Source of the DNA: Paenibacillus cymbidii
GTDB lineage: Bacteria > Bacillota > Bacilli > Paenibacillales > NBRC-103111
Assembly: GCF_004764705.1 (NCBI RefSeq)
Contig: NZ_SHLX01000023.1
Coordinates: 62,001 to 126,000, forward strand
Length of the DNA: 64,000 nt
Direction of reading: 5' to 3'
A program made the position numbers and the translations under genes. Under the pieces are notes generated by a model. That model saw only the letters and a list, made by a program, of their open reading frames with translations, was not told where the DNA came from and did no database searches. This document shows, in pieces, positions 41,355-50,400 of this stretch (within the stretch, counting starts at the first letter, position 1; each line of letters opens with the position of its first letter).

Positions 41355-42188
41355 ATGAAAAAGTTGAAACGCAGCGCGAGGCTGGTGGAGATGACGCAAT
41401 ATTTGTTGTTCCGTCCTCACTCTCTTATACCGCTTACGACGTTCGCCGATCGCTATCATTCCGCCAAGTCCTCGATCAGCGAAGATTTGGCGATCATCAA
41501 GGAAGTGTTCGAAGAGGAAGGGCTCGGCGAACTGCTTACGTTGGCGGGCGCGGCGGGAGGCGTCAAATTTATTCCCAAGGTGCCGCGAGCGGCCTCGCTG
41601 CAGATCATTACCAAGCTGTGCCGGCAGCTGGAGCAACCGGAGCGCATTTTGCCGGGCGAATATTTGTATATGTCGGACATTCTGGGCCAACCGGCCGTCT
41701 TGAACGAAATCGGCAAAATGTTCGCCTCCGCCTTCTCCGGACGGGATATCGACGTGGTCATGACCGTGGAGACGAAAGGCATCCCGCTTGCCTATGCGAC
41801 AGCTTCGTTCCTGAACTTGCCCGTCGTCATCGTCAGGCGCGACAGCCGCGTGACCGAAGGTTCGGCGGTAAGCATCAATTACGTGTCGGGCTCGAACAAA
41901 CGCATCCAGACGATGTCGCTCGCCAGACGCGCGCTGAAAGAAGAGTCGCGGGTGCTGATCATCGACGATTTCATGCGGGCCGGAGGTACGATTCACGGCA
42001 TGATGGACCTGCTCAAGGAGTTCCGCGCCACAGTCAAAGGGGTCGGCGTATTCGTCGAGTCCGGCGAAGTGCAGGAGCATTTGGTCGAAGATTATATTTC
42101 ACTCGCCCGATTGTCGGGCGTCGATTCGAAGAACCGGCAAATTAACGTGCACCCGGGCAATTATTTCGATGCGGAGGAGAATGAATGA
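41355..42188 (+). CDS. purR: Purine operon repressor PurR
   Basis: 277 residues. The N-terminal winged-helix domain (about 1-72) is fused to a phosphoribosyltransferase-like domain. The PRPP-binding loop RVLIIDDFMRAGGT is at about 199-212. PRPP binding lowers DNA affinity, so purine synthesis genes are derepressed. The start ATG at 41355 follows ACCGGAGGT. The stop overlaps the ridA start region (ATGATGA), as in the B. subtilis purR-yabJ operon. Confidence 0.97.
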   Translation: MKKLKRSARLVEMTQYLLFRPHSLIPLTTFADRYHSAKSSISEDLAIIKEVFEEEGLGELLTLAGAAGGVKFIPKVPRAASLQIITKLCRQLEQPERILPGEYLYMSDILGQPAVLNEIGKMFASAFSGRDIDVVMTVETKGIPLAYATASFLNLPVVIVRRDSRVTEGSAVSINYVSGSNKRIQTMSLARRALKEESRVLIIDDFMRAGGTIHGMMDLLKEFRATVKGVGVFVESGEVQEHLVEDYISLARLSGVDSKNRQINVHPGNYFDAEENE

Positions 42189-42577
42189 TGAGCAAGCTGA
42201 CAACGATTGCAACAACCGGCGCCCCGGCGGCGATCGGGCCTTATGCGCAGGCGGTGCGTTTTGGCAACCTGCTGTTCACGTCGGGCCAGATTCCGCTCGG
42301 CCTGGACGGCAAAGTGGTGGAAGGCGGCATCGCGGAACAGACGAAGCAAGTATTCGTCAACCTGGAGGCCGTGCTGCGCGAAGCCGGAGCAGGCTTCGAC
42401 GATGTGGTGAAGGCGACAGTCTTTTTGAAGGACATGAACGAGTTTCCGGTTTTCAACGACATTTATGCAAGCGTATTCGGCGACCATAAGCCGGCTCGTT
42501 CCACGGTGGAAGTGGCACGTTTGCCGCGCGACGTTTTTGTCGAAATCGAACTGATCGTGTCGATTGCTGGCGAATGA
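42188..42577 (+). CDS. ridA: RidA family enamine/imine deaminase (YabJ)
   Basis: 129 residues. RidA hydrolyses reactive enamines such as 2-aminoacrylate; in B. subtilis YabJ is also linked to purine regulation. The family motifs AAIGPYAQAVRFGNLLFTSG and ARSTVEVARLPRDVFVEIE are present, including the conserved Arg that binds the substrate carboxylate. Two ATGs (42185 and 42188) overlap the purR stop; 42188 gives better spacing from GGAGGAG. Confidence 0.96.
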   Translation: MSKLTTIATTGAPAAIGPYAQAVRFGNLLFTSGQIPLGLDGKVVEGGIAEQTKQVFVNLEAVLREAGAGFDDVVKATVFLKDMNEFPVFNDIYASVFGDHKPARSTVEVARLPRDVFVEIELIVSIAGE

Positions 42578-42639
42578 TTTTCGGACGGTTTTTTTGTGAA
42601 AAAATATTTTCGGAATTGTCTGTTTTGTGCCAAAAAAAA

Positions 42640-42668
42640 GAAGGAATTTCCCTTAATATGTGGAATTA
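42640..42668 (+). promoter_or_regulatory. Sigma-H-type promoter of spoVG
   Basis: GAAGGAATT (42640-42648) and GTGGAATTA (42660-42668), 11 bp apart, fit the sigma-H consensus (RNAGGAWWW and RNNGAATWW) at every defined position. spoVG of B. subtilis is the classic sigma-H gene. An AbrB-friendly A/T-rich run lies immediately upstream. Confidence 0.8.
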
Positions 42669-42708
42669 TAACCCAAGTCCTTGATGGAAAAAGGTGGTGA
42701 ACAACAAA

Positions 42709-42993
42709 ATGCAAATAACGGATGTCAGACTTCGCCGCGTCAACTCCGAAGGAAGGATGAAGGCGATTGCATCGATTACGATCGACAATGAATTTGTCGT
42801 CCACGATATACGCGTAATCGACGGGAATAATGGCATGTTCGTGGCCATGCCGAGCAAACGGACGCCCGATGGCGAGTTTCGCGACATAGCCCATCCGATC
42901 TCCTCTTCGACCCGCGAGAAGATTCAGGCTGCCGTGCTGGCAGAGTACGAAAGAGCCGCGACGGAAGAAGAAGTCATTGAAGAAGGCGCATAA
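42709..42993 (+). CDS. spoVG: SpoVG, RNA/DNA-binding regulator
   Basis: 94 residues. The start MQITDVRLRRVNSEGRMKAI and the central SITIDNEFVVHDIRVIDG are typical. SpoVG is needed for normal spore cortex formation and acts as a nucleic-acid-binding regulator in several Firmicutes. The ATG at 42709 follows AAAGGTGGTG; the longer frame (from 42694) starts inside the ribosome site. A terminator follows before glmU. Confidence 0.97.
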   Translation: MQITDVRLRRVNSEGRMKAIASITIDNEFVVHDIRVIDGNNGMFVAMPSKRTPDGEFRDIAHPISSSTREKIQAAVLAEYERAATEEEVIEEGA

Positions 42994-43018
42994 GTTCAAC
43001 GTACATAAACGCGCTTCT

Positions 43019-43047
43019 GGAGAGCCGACGGGGCTCTCTTTTCTTTT
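43019..43047 (+). terminator. Intrinsic terminator between spoVG and glmU
   Basis: Stem GAGAGCC / GGGCTCTC with loop GACG, followed by TTTTCTTTT. Confidence 0.88.
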
Positions 43048-43104
43048 ATCCGGAAGTAGGCTATAGTTTGATGAGAAAACCGCCGGGGATCGGAGTGAGC
43101 GTCT

Positions 43105-44502
43105 TTGTCTATGTCTATTTATAGTATTGTTTTGGCTGCGGGGCAAGGGAAACGCATGAAGTCCAAGCTGTACAAGGTGCTGCATCCGGTATGCGGCAAG
43201 CCGATGGTCGGCCACGTCGCAACCGTGCTGGAGCGCCTCGAATCGGCGCGTCCGATCGTGGTCGTCGGCCACGGAGCCGATGCGGTGCGCGGCTATCTGG
43301 GCGATCGCGCCGAGTATGCGCTGCAGGAGCAGCAGCTCGGCACCGGTCATGCCGCGATGCAAGCGGCGCCGCTGCTGGCGGATGCGGACGGGCTGACGAT
43401 CGTCGTGTACGGCGACACGCCGCTGATTACGGAAGGCAGCTTGCGGGCGATGATCGCGCTGCACCGGGAGAAAGGCGCATCCGCGACGATATTGACGGCG
43501 ATTTTTGCCGAGCCGCACGGCTTCGGGCGGATCGTCCGCGACGCGGACGGCAACCTGGACCGCATCGTCGAGCAGAAGGACTGCACGGCGGGAGAAGCGG
43601 CCATCCGCGAAATCAACGCGGGCACCTACATTTTCGACAACCGCAAATTGTTCGCCGCGCTCGCGCGCGTCACGAACGACAATGCGCAGCAGGAATATTA
43701 TTTGACCGACGTCATCGGCATCCTCCAGGCGGACGGCGAGCGGGTGCTCGCTTATTGCACCGCCGACCCGTCAGAGGCGATCGGCGTCAACGACCGCGCG
43801 GCGCTGGCCGACGCGGAGAAGGCGATGCGCGAGCGGATCAACCGCGCCCACATGCTGGCGGGCGTGACGATCGTCGACGCGGCGCAAACGTACATCGAGG
43901 CGGACGTGACGATCGGCAGCGATACGGTCATTTTGCCCGGCTGTTTGCTGCGCGGCGCCACGAGCATCGGCGAAGACTGCGTTATCGGGCCGCAGGCCGA
44001 CATTGCGGATTCCGTCGTGGCGGATCGGGCGACGATCAGGCAGTCCGTGCTCACGGAAGCTGAAGTCGGAGCCGATTCGAGCGTAGGACCGTTTGCGTAT
44101 TTGCGCCCGAAGGCGAAGCTTGGCGAGCAGGTGAAGATCGGCGACTTTGTCGAGATCAAAAACGCCACGCTCGGCGACGGCAGCAAGGTGTCGCATCTGA
44201 GCTACGTCGGCGACGCGGTCGTGGGGCGCAACGTCAATTTCGGCTGCGGCGCGATCACGGTCAACTACGACGGCTTCAACAAGCAAGTGACGGAAATCGG
44301 CGACGACGCATTTGTCGGCAGCAACGTCAACTTGATCGCGCCGGTGAAAATCGGCGACGGCGCCTATGTGGTGGCCGGCTCGACGATTACGCACGACGTC
44401 GGGGCGGGCGACATGGCGATTGCCCGCGAGCGGCAAACGAACAAGGCCGGCTACGCGGAGAAGCTGCGCAACCGGTTCAAGGCGAAGAAGCAGCGCGGCT
44501 GA
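43105..44502 (+). CDS. glmU: Bifunctional UDP-N-acetylglucosamine pyrophosphorylase / glucosamine-1-phosphate acetyltransferase
   Basis: 465 residues. GlmU makes UDP-GlcNAc for peptidoglycan. The uridylyltransferase domain starts with LAAGQGKRMKSKLYKVLHP and holds YGDTPLI; the C-terminal left-handed beta-helix (about 250-445) contains hexapeptide repeats and NVNFGCGAITVNYDG. TTG at 43105 is 9 bp from GGAG; an ATG at 43111 is the alternative start. In B. subtilis prs follows; here palindromic repeats and then ctc follow. Confidence 0.97.
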   Translation: MSMSIYSIVLAAGQGKRMKSKLYKVLHPVCGKPMVGHVATVLERLESARPIVVVGHGADAVRGYLGDRAEYALQEQQLGTGHAAMQAAPLLADADGLTIVVYGDTPLITEGSLRAMIALHREKGASATILTAIFAEPHGFGRIVRDADGNLDRIVEQKDCTAGEAAIREINAGTYIFDNRKLFAALARVTNDNAQQEYYLTDVIGILQADGERVLAYCTADPSEAIGVNDRAALADAEKAMRERINRAHMLAGVTIVDAAQTYIEADVTIGSDTVILPGCLLRGATSIGEDCVIGPQADIADSVVADRATIRQSVLTEAEVGADSSVGPFAYLRPKAKLGEQVKIGDFVEIKNATLGDGSKVSHLSYVGDAVVGRNVNFGCGAITVNYDGFNKQVTEIGDDAFVGSNVNLIAPVKIGDGAYVVAGSTITHDVGAGDMAIARERQTNKAGYAEKLRNRFKAKKQRG

Positions 44503-44536
44503 TGGCGGAACAAGCCAGTTGCATCCATGCCATCGA

Positions 44537-44729
44537 AAATAGGCCATGAAAAATGGCTTATTCGCTTCTTTTTCATCGTCTCGCCGAAAATAGCCAGCGA
44601 AAACACTGGCTATTTCAGCCAAATAGCTTTAAAACCGGGCTTGTCAGCCGAATAGCCAGCGAAATCGCTGGCTATTTTCTTTTGGTTGGCCATTTTTAGC
44701 GAAATAGGCAATAAAATCGGGCTTATTAG
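44537..44729. repeat. Cluster of five interspersed palindromes after glmU
   Basis: Copies at about 44537-44563 (AAATAGGCCAT / ATGGCTTATT), 44588-44615, 44621-44647 (degenerate), 44650-44676 (AATAGCCAGCGA / TCGCTGGCTATT, followed by TTCTTTT, so it can act as the glmU terminator) and 44702-44729. They occupy the position where prs is found in B. subtilis. Confidence 0.85.
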
Positions 44730-44759
44730 CCCCGTCCGTACGAAATCTCCGGGAACGGT

Positions 44760-44786
44760 TTGACCGCTTCCAAAAATGGGTACAGT
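44760..44786 (+). promoter_or_regulatory. Candidate sigma-A promoter of ctc
   Basis: TTGACC (44760-44765) and TACAGT (44781-44786) with a 15-bp spacer, somewhat short. It would give a leader of about 155 nt containing the element at 44877-44943. No sigma-B-like promoter was recognised. Confidence 0.4.
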
Positions 44787-44876
44787 AAAGGTAGCTCGCG
44801 CTTCGCTTCGAGGCAGGTGCGGGCTGCTTCCGCGTCAGGGAACGAAGAATCCGGCGCGGGGCGAACCTGCGCGAAC

Positions 44877-44943
44877 GCTTCCGAAGCAAGTTTTTGCTCG
44901 CAAGGAGCATCTACGAGGAAGCATCGCAAAACCTTTTAGGAGG
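44877..44943 (+). promoter_or_regulatory. Shared leader element, ctc copy
   Basis: This is the counterpart of 23950-24015. It begins GCTTCCGAAGCAAGTTTTT and ends ATCGCAAAACCTTTTAGG, running into the AGGAGG ribosome site. AGCAA/TTGCT (44885-44889 with 44894-44898) and a perfect GCTTCC/GGAAGC (44877-44882 with 44917-44922) can pair. The start codon is 74 bp from the first base. The middle part (44900-44916) differs from the darA copy. Confidence 0.65.
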
Positions 44944-44950
44944 CCCCACT

Positions 44951-45598
44951 ATGACCATCTCGCTGAAAGCGGACGAACGCACGCGGACGACGAAATCGGA
45001 TGTGCACGTCATGCGCCGGAACGGCAAGATTCCCGCCGTCGTGTACGGCAAGCAGTTCGGCAGCAGCCCGATCGCCGTCGACGAAAAGGAGCTGCTTTCG
45101 CTGCTTCGCCACCACCGGCACGCGATCGTCGAGCTCGACATCGCGGGCCAAGGCAAACACCCGGCAATGATTACGGACGTGCAACGGCATAAACTGTCGC
45201 GCGAGCTGCTTCATATCGATTTTCACCAAATCAATATGGACGAGCCGGTCAAGGCGGTTGTGGCGCTCGACTTTGTCGGCGAACCGCAGGGCGTGACCGA
45301 GGGCGGCATCCTGCAAATTCAGCTGCATGAGCTGGAAGTGCGGGCGCTGCCGAAGCAGCTGCCGGAATCGATCGCCGTCGACGTCGGCGGATTGGGCATT
45401 CACGACAGCTTGCTGGTCGGCCAGCTGCAGCTGCCGCCGGGCGTGGAAGCGAAAGCGAACGCGGACGACGTCGTCGCTTCGGTGCTCGTGCCGCAGAAGG
45501 AGCCGGCGCCGGACGACGAGACGGAGACGCTTGCGGCGAAAGCGGAAGCCGGCCGGGAGCTGGCGGCGGATAAAGATGCGGCGGCGGCCAAAGCGTAA
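44951..45598 (+). CDS. ctc: Large ribosomal subunit protein bL25, Ctc form
   Basis: 215 residues. The N-terminal L25 domain (about 5-92) binds 5S rRNA, and a TL5-type C-terminal domain (about 98-185) follows, then an acidic Ala/Glu/Asp-rich tail. Motifs include RRNGKIPAVVYGK and LSRELLHIDFHQINMDEPV. In B. subtilis the homologue is a general stress protein. The ATG at 44951 follows AGGAGGCCCCACT; the upstream frame (from 44894) is inside the leader element and is not used. Confidence 0.96.
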   Translation: MTISLKADERTRTTKSDVHVMRRNGKIPAVVYGKQFGSSPIAVDEKELLSLLRHHRHAIVELDIAGQGKHPAMITDVQRHKLSRELLHIDFHQINMDEPVKAVVALDFVGEPQGVTEGGILQIQLHELEVRALPKQLPESIAVDVGGLGIHDSLLVGQLQLPPGVEAKANADDVVASVLVPQKEPAPDDETETLAAKAEAGRELAADKDAAAAKA

Positions 45599-45616
45599 CG
45601 CGCCTGCGGACAAAAC

Positions 45617-45684
45617 GAAGGCTGGTCTTGCGAACGGACGGGCGGTGCGCCTGCCGGACGGAAGATCAGCCTTCTTGTCTTGTT
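45617..45684. terminator. Likely bidirectional terminator between ctc and the small minus-strand gene
   Basis: GAAGGCTG (45617) pairs with CAGCCTTC (45667), extended by TCTT/AAGA. Downstream on plus is TTGTCTTGTT; on minus GTTTTGT follows. Confidence 0.6.
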
Positions 45685-45699
45685 ATGCTTTGTCGTCAT

Positions 45700-45900
45700 T
45701 CAATAACCGGGTCTGGAGACGAACGTGTAATGCGTTCGATTGTAAAACGTATTGTTGACCTTGATAAACATCGGCGTGTACGTTTCGACAAATCCGACAT
45801 CCTTGTGTGCGTTGTCGTAATAGATTTGAACAGGCACCTGGTGCTTCATGTGGTCGGAAAAGTGAAGATCATCGGTGAGATGTTGGCCGAAAGAATACAT
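45700..45900 (-). CDS. Conserved-looking small protein of unknown function
   Basis: 66 residues, not assigned. The sequence is protein-like with many aromatic residues (YYDNAHKDVGFVETYTPMFIKVNN, ending in FVSRPGY), suggesting a small beta-rich domain. It has no signal or membrane segment. The ATG at 45900 follows GGGTGATAAA, a partial ribosome site; Met18 is an alternative start. It is the only minus-strand gene between ctc and pth and is convergent with ctc, sharing the hairpin at 45617-45684. Base composition is lower in GC than its neighbours. Confidence 0.6.
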   Translation of the reverse strand: MYSFGQHLTDDLHFSDHMKHQVPVQIYYDNAHKDVGFVETYTPMFIKVNNTFYNRTHYTFVSRPGY

Positions 45901-46071
45901 TTTATCACCCGCAGCAATGTATTTTTTCCGTTCCTCGTGCGCAGCGGCCGCTCGTCTTTACATGTCGACGATTGTTCACTACACTATGAATGACAGCGAG
46001 AACGGTGGACATGTTCGCAGAAATTTGACGAAAACTATTTTTCGCAAACGCGCAAGGAGAAGTTGCCAAAC

Positions 46072-46635
46072 ATGAAATGGTTCGTTGGATTGGGCAATCC
46101 CGGCAAGGAATACGAAACGACGCGGCACAATATCGGCTTCATGGCGCTGGACCGGTTCGCGGCGCAGCACGGCATCTCGTTCAAGCCGCAAGGAAAGTGC
46201 AAGGCGCTAATCGGGGAAGCGATCGTCGGCGGCGGCAAGGTGGCGCTCATCAAGCCGATGACGTACATGAACCTGTCGGGAGAGAGCGTTCGTGCCTTCA
46301 TCGATTATTATAAGGCGGAGCTGCAAAATATGACGGTCATTTACGACGACCTGGATACGACGTTCGGCCAAATCCGGCTGCGCTATCAGGGCGGGCCGGG
46401 CGGACATAACGGCATCAAATCGATTATTCAGCACACCGGCACGCAAACGTTCGACCGCATCCGCGTCGGCATTTCCCGTCCGGCTGCGCCGTACCCGATC
46501 GCCGACTACGTGCTGTCGTCCTACAACAAGGAGGAAGCGAAGCAGCTCCGGGCGCAGCTGGAGCGCGTCGTGGAAGCGATGAGCTTCCGGCTGTCGCATA
46601 CGTTCGAGCAGACGATGGCGAAATTCAACGTGTAG
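46072..46635 (+). CDS. pth: Peptidyl-tRNA hydrolase
   Basis: 187 residues. Pth (SpoVC) recycles peptidyl-tRNA. Catalytic-site motifs VGLGNPGKEYETTRHNIGF (with the essential His near residue 20) and PMTYMNLSGE are present, as is GGPGGHNGIKSI. The start ATG at 46072 matches the family; a TTG at 46063 lies too close to the AAGGAG site. A terminator follows, so fin is probably transcribed separately. Confidence 0.97.
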   Translation: MKWFVGLGNPGKEYETTRHNIGFMALDRFAAQHGISFKPQGKCKALIGEAIVGGGKVALIKPMTYMNLSGESVRAFIDYYKAELQNMTVIYDDLDTTFGQIRLRYQGGPGGHNGIKSIIQHTGTQTFDRIRVGISRPAAPYPIADYVLSSYNKEEAKQLRAQLERVVEAMSFRLSHTFEQTMAKFNV

Positions 46636-46661
46636 CGCCGCCATAACGACATCCGAAGCAA

Positions 46662-46695
46662 GGGCCGCCGTTCCTCCTCGAACGGTGGCCTTTTG
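46662..46695 (+). terminator. Intrinsic terminator after pth
   Basis: Stem GGCCGCCGTTC / GAACGGTGGCC (one G-T pair) with loop CTCCTC, followed by TTTTG. Confidence 0.8.
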
Positions 46696-46833
46696 CATTG
46701 CCTGGGCTCCCGAAACCACCCGGCTACTCCGCGCCAAAATTGGGCATACTGGAGGGAGGCTGGTCGTTCGCCTGACGGCGAACTGCTCGCCCATGCATCC
46801 GGGAAGGAACGAGAGCGAGGAGGAGGCGGACCG

Positions 46834-47061
46834 ATGTTCAAATATGTGTGCCGGCATTGCCGGACGGCGATCGGGGAACTGAGCGGCGGGCAAACGAATG
46901 AGCTGCAATTGGGCTTTCATTTCTTGACCCCCGCGGAGCGGAGCGATATAATATCGTATAACCCAAATGGCGATGTGGTCGTGAAAGTCGTCTGCGATTA
47001 CTGCCGGGAGGCGCTCGAAGCGAATCCGGAGCTGTCTCTGGTCGGCAATCCGCTGCAATAA
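46834..47061 (+). CDS. fin: Fin (YabK), anti-sigma-F factor
   Basis: 75 residues. Fin inhibits sigma-F at the switch to sigma-G in the forespore. Two zinc-ribbon CXXC motifs (CRHC at 6-9, CDYC at 54-57) and the family sequence LSGGQTNELQLGFHFLTPAER are visible. The ATG at 46834 follows GAGGAGGCGG. Position between pth and mfd is as in B. subtilis. No clear sigma-F promoter was found. Confidence 0.95.
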   Translation: MFKYVCRHCRTAIGELSGGQTNELQLGFHFLTPAERSDIISYNPNGDVVVKVVCDYCREALEANPELSLVGNPLQ

Positions 47062-47117
47062 CGAACGCTTCATGTTGGTGCAGCCTCGGCGTAGTGCGTC
47101 CGGGCTTGTTTGACCAC

Positions 47118-47166
47118 ATTAGAATTTTATAAGTTTCCGGCTGTAGCGGAAAAGTCAAATTCTAAT
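47118..47166. promoter_or_regulatory. Nested inverted repeat upstream of mfd
   Basis: ATTAGAATTT (47118-47127) pairs with AAATTCTAAT (47157-47166), and inside it TTTCCG (47134) pairs with CGGAAA (47147). A possible promoter TTGTTT-16 bp-TATAAG (47106-47133) overlaps the left arm, so the palindrome may be an operator rather than an RNA hairpin. Confidence 0.5.
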
Positions 47167-47180
47167 TGGCGATAAAACCT

Positions 47181-47230
47181 ACCTCTAAACGCGGTCGCTC
47201 ATCTACGGGGGGCCTCGATAGAGGTTTTCT
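47181..47230 (+). terminator. Terminator-like stem in the mfd leader
   Basis: ACCTCTA (47181-47187) pairs with TAGAGGT (47219-47225), followed by TTTCT. It lies about 175 bp before the mfd start and may end fin transcription or attenuate mfd. Confidence 0.45.
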
Positions 47231-47403
47231 CATTGTTGCCGCCGGAACGGATTGTCCGATTGTCTGTCAGGCGGAAGGGGAAAGAAACTCCATTTCGTGA
47301 AGAAACGGATCGTGCGACAAGGGGATTCAGATGCGCCCCGGCCCGCGCGGGCATTCGTTTCTTCTTCGCATGCGAGATGGCTGGAGAAAAAGGAGTGGAG
47401 CGG

Positions 47404-50400
47404 TTGCAAGCGTTAGTTCGCTCGTTTACGGATGATACCGATTTTGGCTCGATCGTCGCCGGGGTTCGCGGCGGAATGAGGGAGCAGCTCGTTGCGGGAC
47501 TGGCCGGCTCTTCGAAGCAAGTGCTGATTGCCGCGCTTGCCGAGCAGCTGGAGAAGCCGGTCCTGATCGTGACGCACAATATGTTCGCCGCCCAGAAGGT
47601 GGCGGAAGATTTGCTCGAATGCCTGTCCCCGGATCAAGTGCTGCTGTATCCGGCGCAGGAGCTGATCGTTGCGGAAACGGCGATCGCCAGCCCCGACATG
47701 CTTGCGCAGCGGATCGACGTGCTGACGAAGCTGGCGCAAGGCTTCCGCGGCGTCGTCATCGCCCCGTACGCCGGCGTGCGCAAGCTGCTGCCGAACAAGG
47801 CGACGTTCGCCGAGGCGCCGATTGCGCTCAAGGTGGGCGATACGCTGGAACTGAACGATTTTCTGCAGCGTATGGTCGATATCGGCTACGAGCGCGTGGA
47901 ACGCGTGGAGTCGCGCGGAGAAATGAGCGTGCGCGGCGGGATTGTCGATTTTTACCCGCTGACGGCGCAGACGGCGTTCCGCATCGAGCTGTTCGATGTC
48001 GAGATCGATTCGATCCGCGCTTTCGATGTGGCGGACCAGCGGTCGACCGACAAGCTGGCGTCATTGACGATTACGCCGGCGAAAGATATCATCGCTGATG
48101 GAAAGCGCTTTCAAAGTGCGGCTCAGTTCGCTTCGGAGCTGCTGGAGCAGCAGCTCGCGAAAATGAACGACCGCGGGGCCAAAACGAAGCTGCGCGACGA
48201 AATCGGCCGCGAGCTGGAATTGCTGCGGGAGCGGCAGTTTTTTAGCGGCCTGTACAAATACATGTCCCTGCTGTATCCCGAGCGGCAGACGCTGTTCGAC
48301 TACGTTCCCGCCGACTCGCTGCTCATCGTCGACGAGCCGGCGCGGCTGCAGGAAACGGCAAAGCAGCTCGAGCGCGACGAAGCGGAGTGGGCGACGGGTC
48401 TGCTCGGCGAAGGAAAGACGCTTCCGGCGTTCGTCATGGCCAAAGCGTACGACACGCTGCTGCATCGCAAGCCGTTCCCGACGATTTATTTGTCGTTGTT
48501 CCTGCGTCAGGTGCATCAGACGCAGCCGCAGAACATCGTCAATTTCATGTGCCGGGCGATGCAGAATTTTCACGGTCAGATGAATGTGCTGAAGTCGGAA
48601 ATGGAACGCTGGAAAAAGTCCGGCTACCGCGTCATGCTGCTGGCCAGCGGCGAGGAGCGGATGGACCGCGTGCGCCGCGTGCTCCAGGACTACCAGATCG
48701 ACGAGCCGATTCTCGTCGACGGCAACTTGCAGGCCGGCTTCGAGCTGCCGTCGATCCATCTTGTCGTCATCACCGAAGGCGAGATGTTCTCGCAGAAGCA
48801 GCGCAAGGCCGCACGCAAAGTGGAGAAGCGGATTGAAAACGCCGAACGGATCAAAAGCTATCAGGAGCTGAAAGTCGGCGACCACGTCGTGCACGTCAAT
48901 CACGGCATCGGCAAATACGTCGGCATCGGCACCCTTGTCGTGGCGGGCATCCACAAGGACTATATCCATATCTTGTATGCGGGCGGCGACAAGCTGTCGG
49001 TGCCGATCGACCAGATCGATTTGATCCAGAAATACGTCGGATCGGAAGACAAGGAACCGAAAATATACAAACTCGGCGGCGCCGACTGGAACCGGGTCAA
49101 GAGCAAGGCGCGTTCGTCGGTGAAGGACATCGCCGACGATTTGATCAAGCTTTACGCCGATCGGCATGCCACGCCGGGCTATCCGTTCAACAAGGACGGC
49201 TCGTACCAGCAGGAGTTCGAGAGCATGTTCCCGTACGACGAGACGCGGGATCAGCTGCGGGCGATCGAGGAAATCAAGAAAGACATGGAGAAGCCGCGCC
49301 CGATGGACCGGCTGCTGTGCGGCGACGTCGGCTACGGCAAGACGGAAGTGGCGATTCGCGCCGCCTTCAAGGCGGTGATGGACGGCAAACAGGTAGCCGT
49401 GCTCGTACCGACCACGATTCTTGCCCAGCAGCATTACGAGACATTCCGCGAGCGATTCGCCGGCTACCCGTGCGAAATTCGCGTGCTGAGCCGCTTCCGC
49501 TCCAAGAAGGAGCAGACCGAAACGATGAAAGGCGTCAAAGCCGGCACCGTCGAAGTCGTCATCGGCACGCATCGTTTGCTGTCGACGGACATCCAGTTCA
49601 AGGATCTGGGCCTGCTGATCGTGGACGAGGAGCAGCGTTTCGGCGTGACGCACAAGGAGAAGCTGAAGCGGCTGAAAAGCAGCGTCGACGTGCTGACGCT
49701 GACCGCCACGCCGATTCCGCGGACCTTGCACATGTCGATGCTCGGCGTGCGCGACTTGTCCGTCATCGAAACGCCGCCGGAGAACCGTTTTCCGGTGCAA
49801 ACCTACGTGCTCGAATACAGCGGCGCCCTGGTGCGCGAAGCGATCGAGCGGGAACTTTCCCGCGGAGGGCAGGTGTACTTCCTGCACAATCGCGTGCAGA
49901 CGATCCAGCAGGTCGCCGAGCAAATATCGGCGCTCGTGCCGGACGCCAAAGTGGTCGCCGCGCACGGCCAGATGGCCGAACAGGAACTGGAGCGGACGAT
50001 CCTCGATTTTCTCGACGGGGAATTCGACGTGCTCGTCAGCACCAGCATCATCGAAACCGGCGTCGACATCCCGAACGTCAACACGCTGATCGTGCACGAC
50101 GCCGACAAGATGGGGTTGTCCCAGTTGTACCAATTGCGCGGCCGCGTCGGCCGTTCCAACCGGATTGCGTACGCGTACTTTACGTACCAGCGCGACAAGG
50201 TGTTGACCGAAGTGGCGGAGAAGCGGCTGCAGGCGATCAAGGAGTTCACCGAACTGGGCTCCGGGTTCAAGATCGCGATGCGCGACCTGGCCATCCGCGG
50301 CGCGGGCAATTTGCTTGGCGCCGAGCAGCACGGTTTTATCGCTTCGGTCGGATTTGACTTGTATTCGCAAATGCTCGCCGAAGAAATCAACAAGCGGAAG

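Noticed and set aside
46743..46800. Sigma-F promoter for fin (GCATA near 46744)
   Set aside because: No acceptable -10 element was found at the expected distance.
48061..50370. A 769-residue open frame on the minus strand inside mfd
   Set aside because: It lies wholly within mfd, whose motifs are unmistakable; the antisense translation has no recognisable domain.
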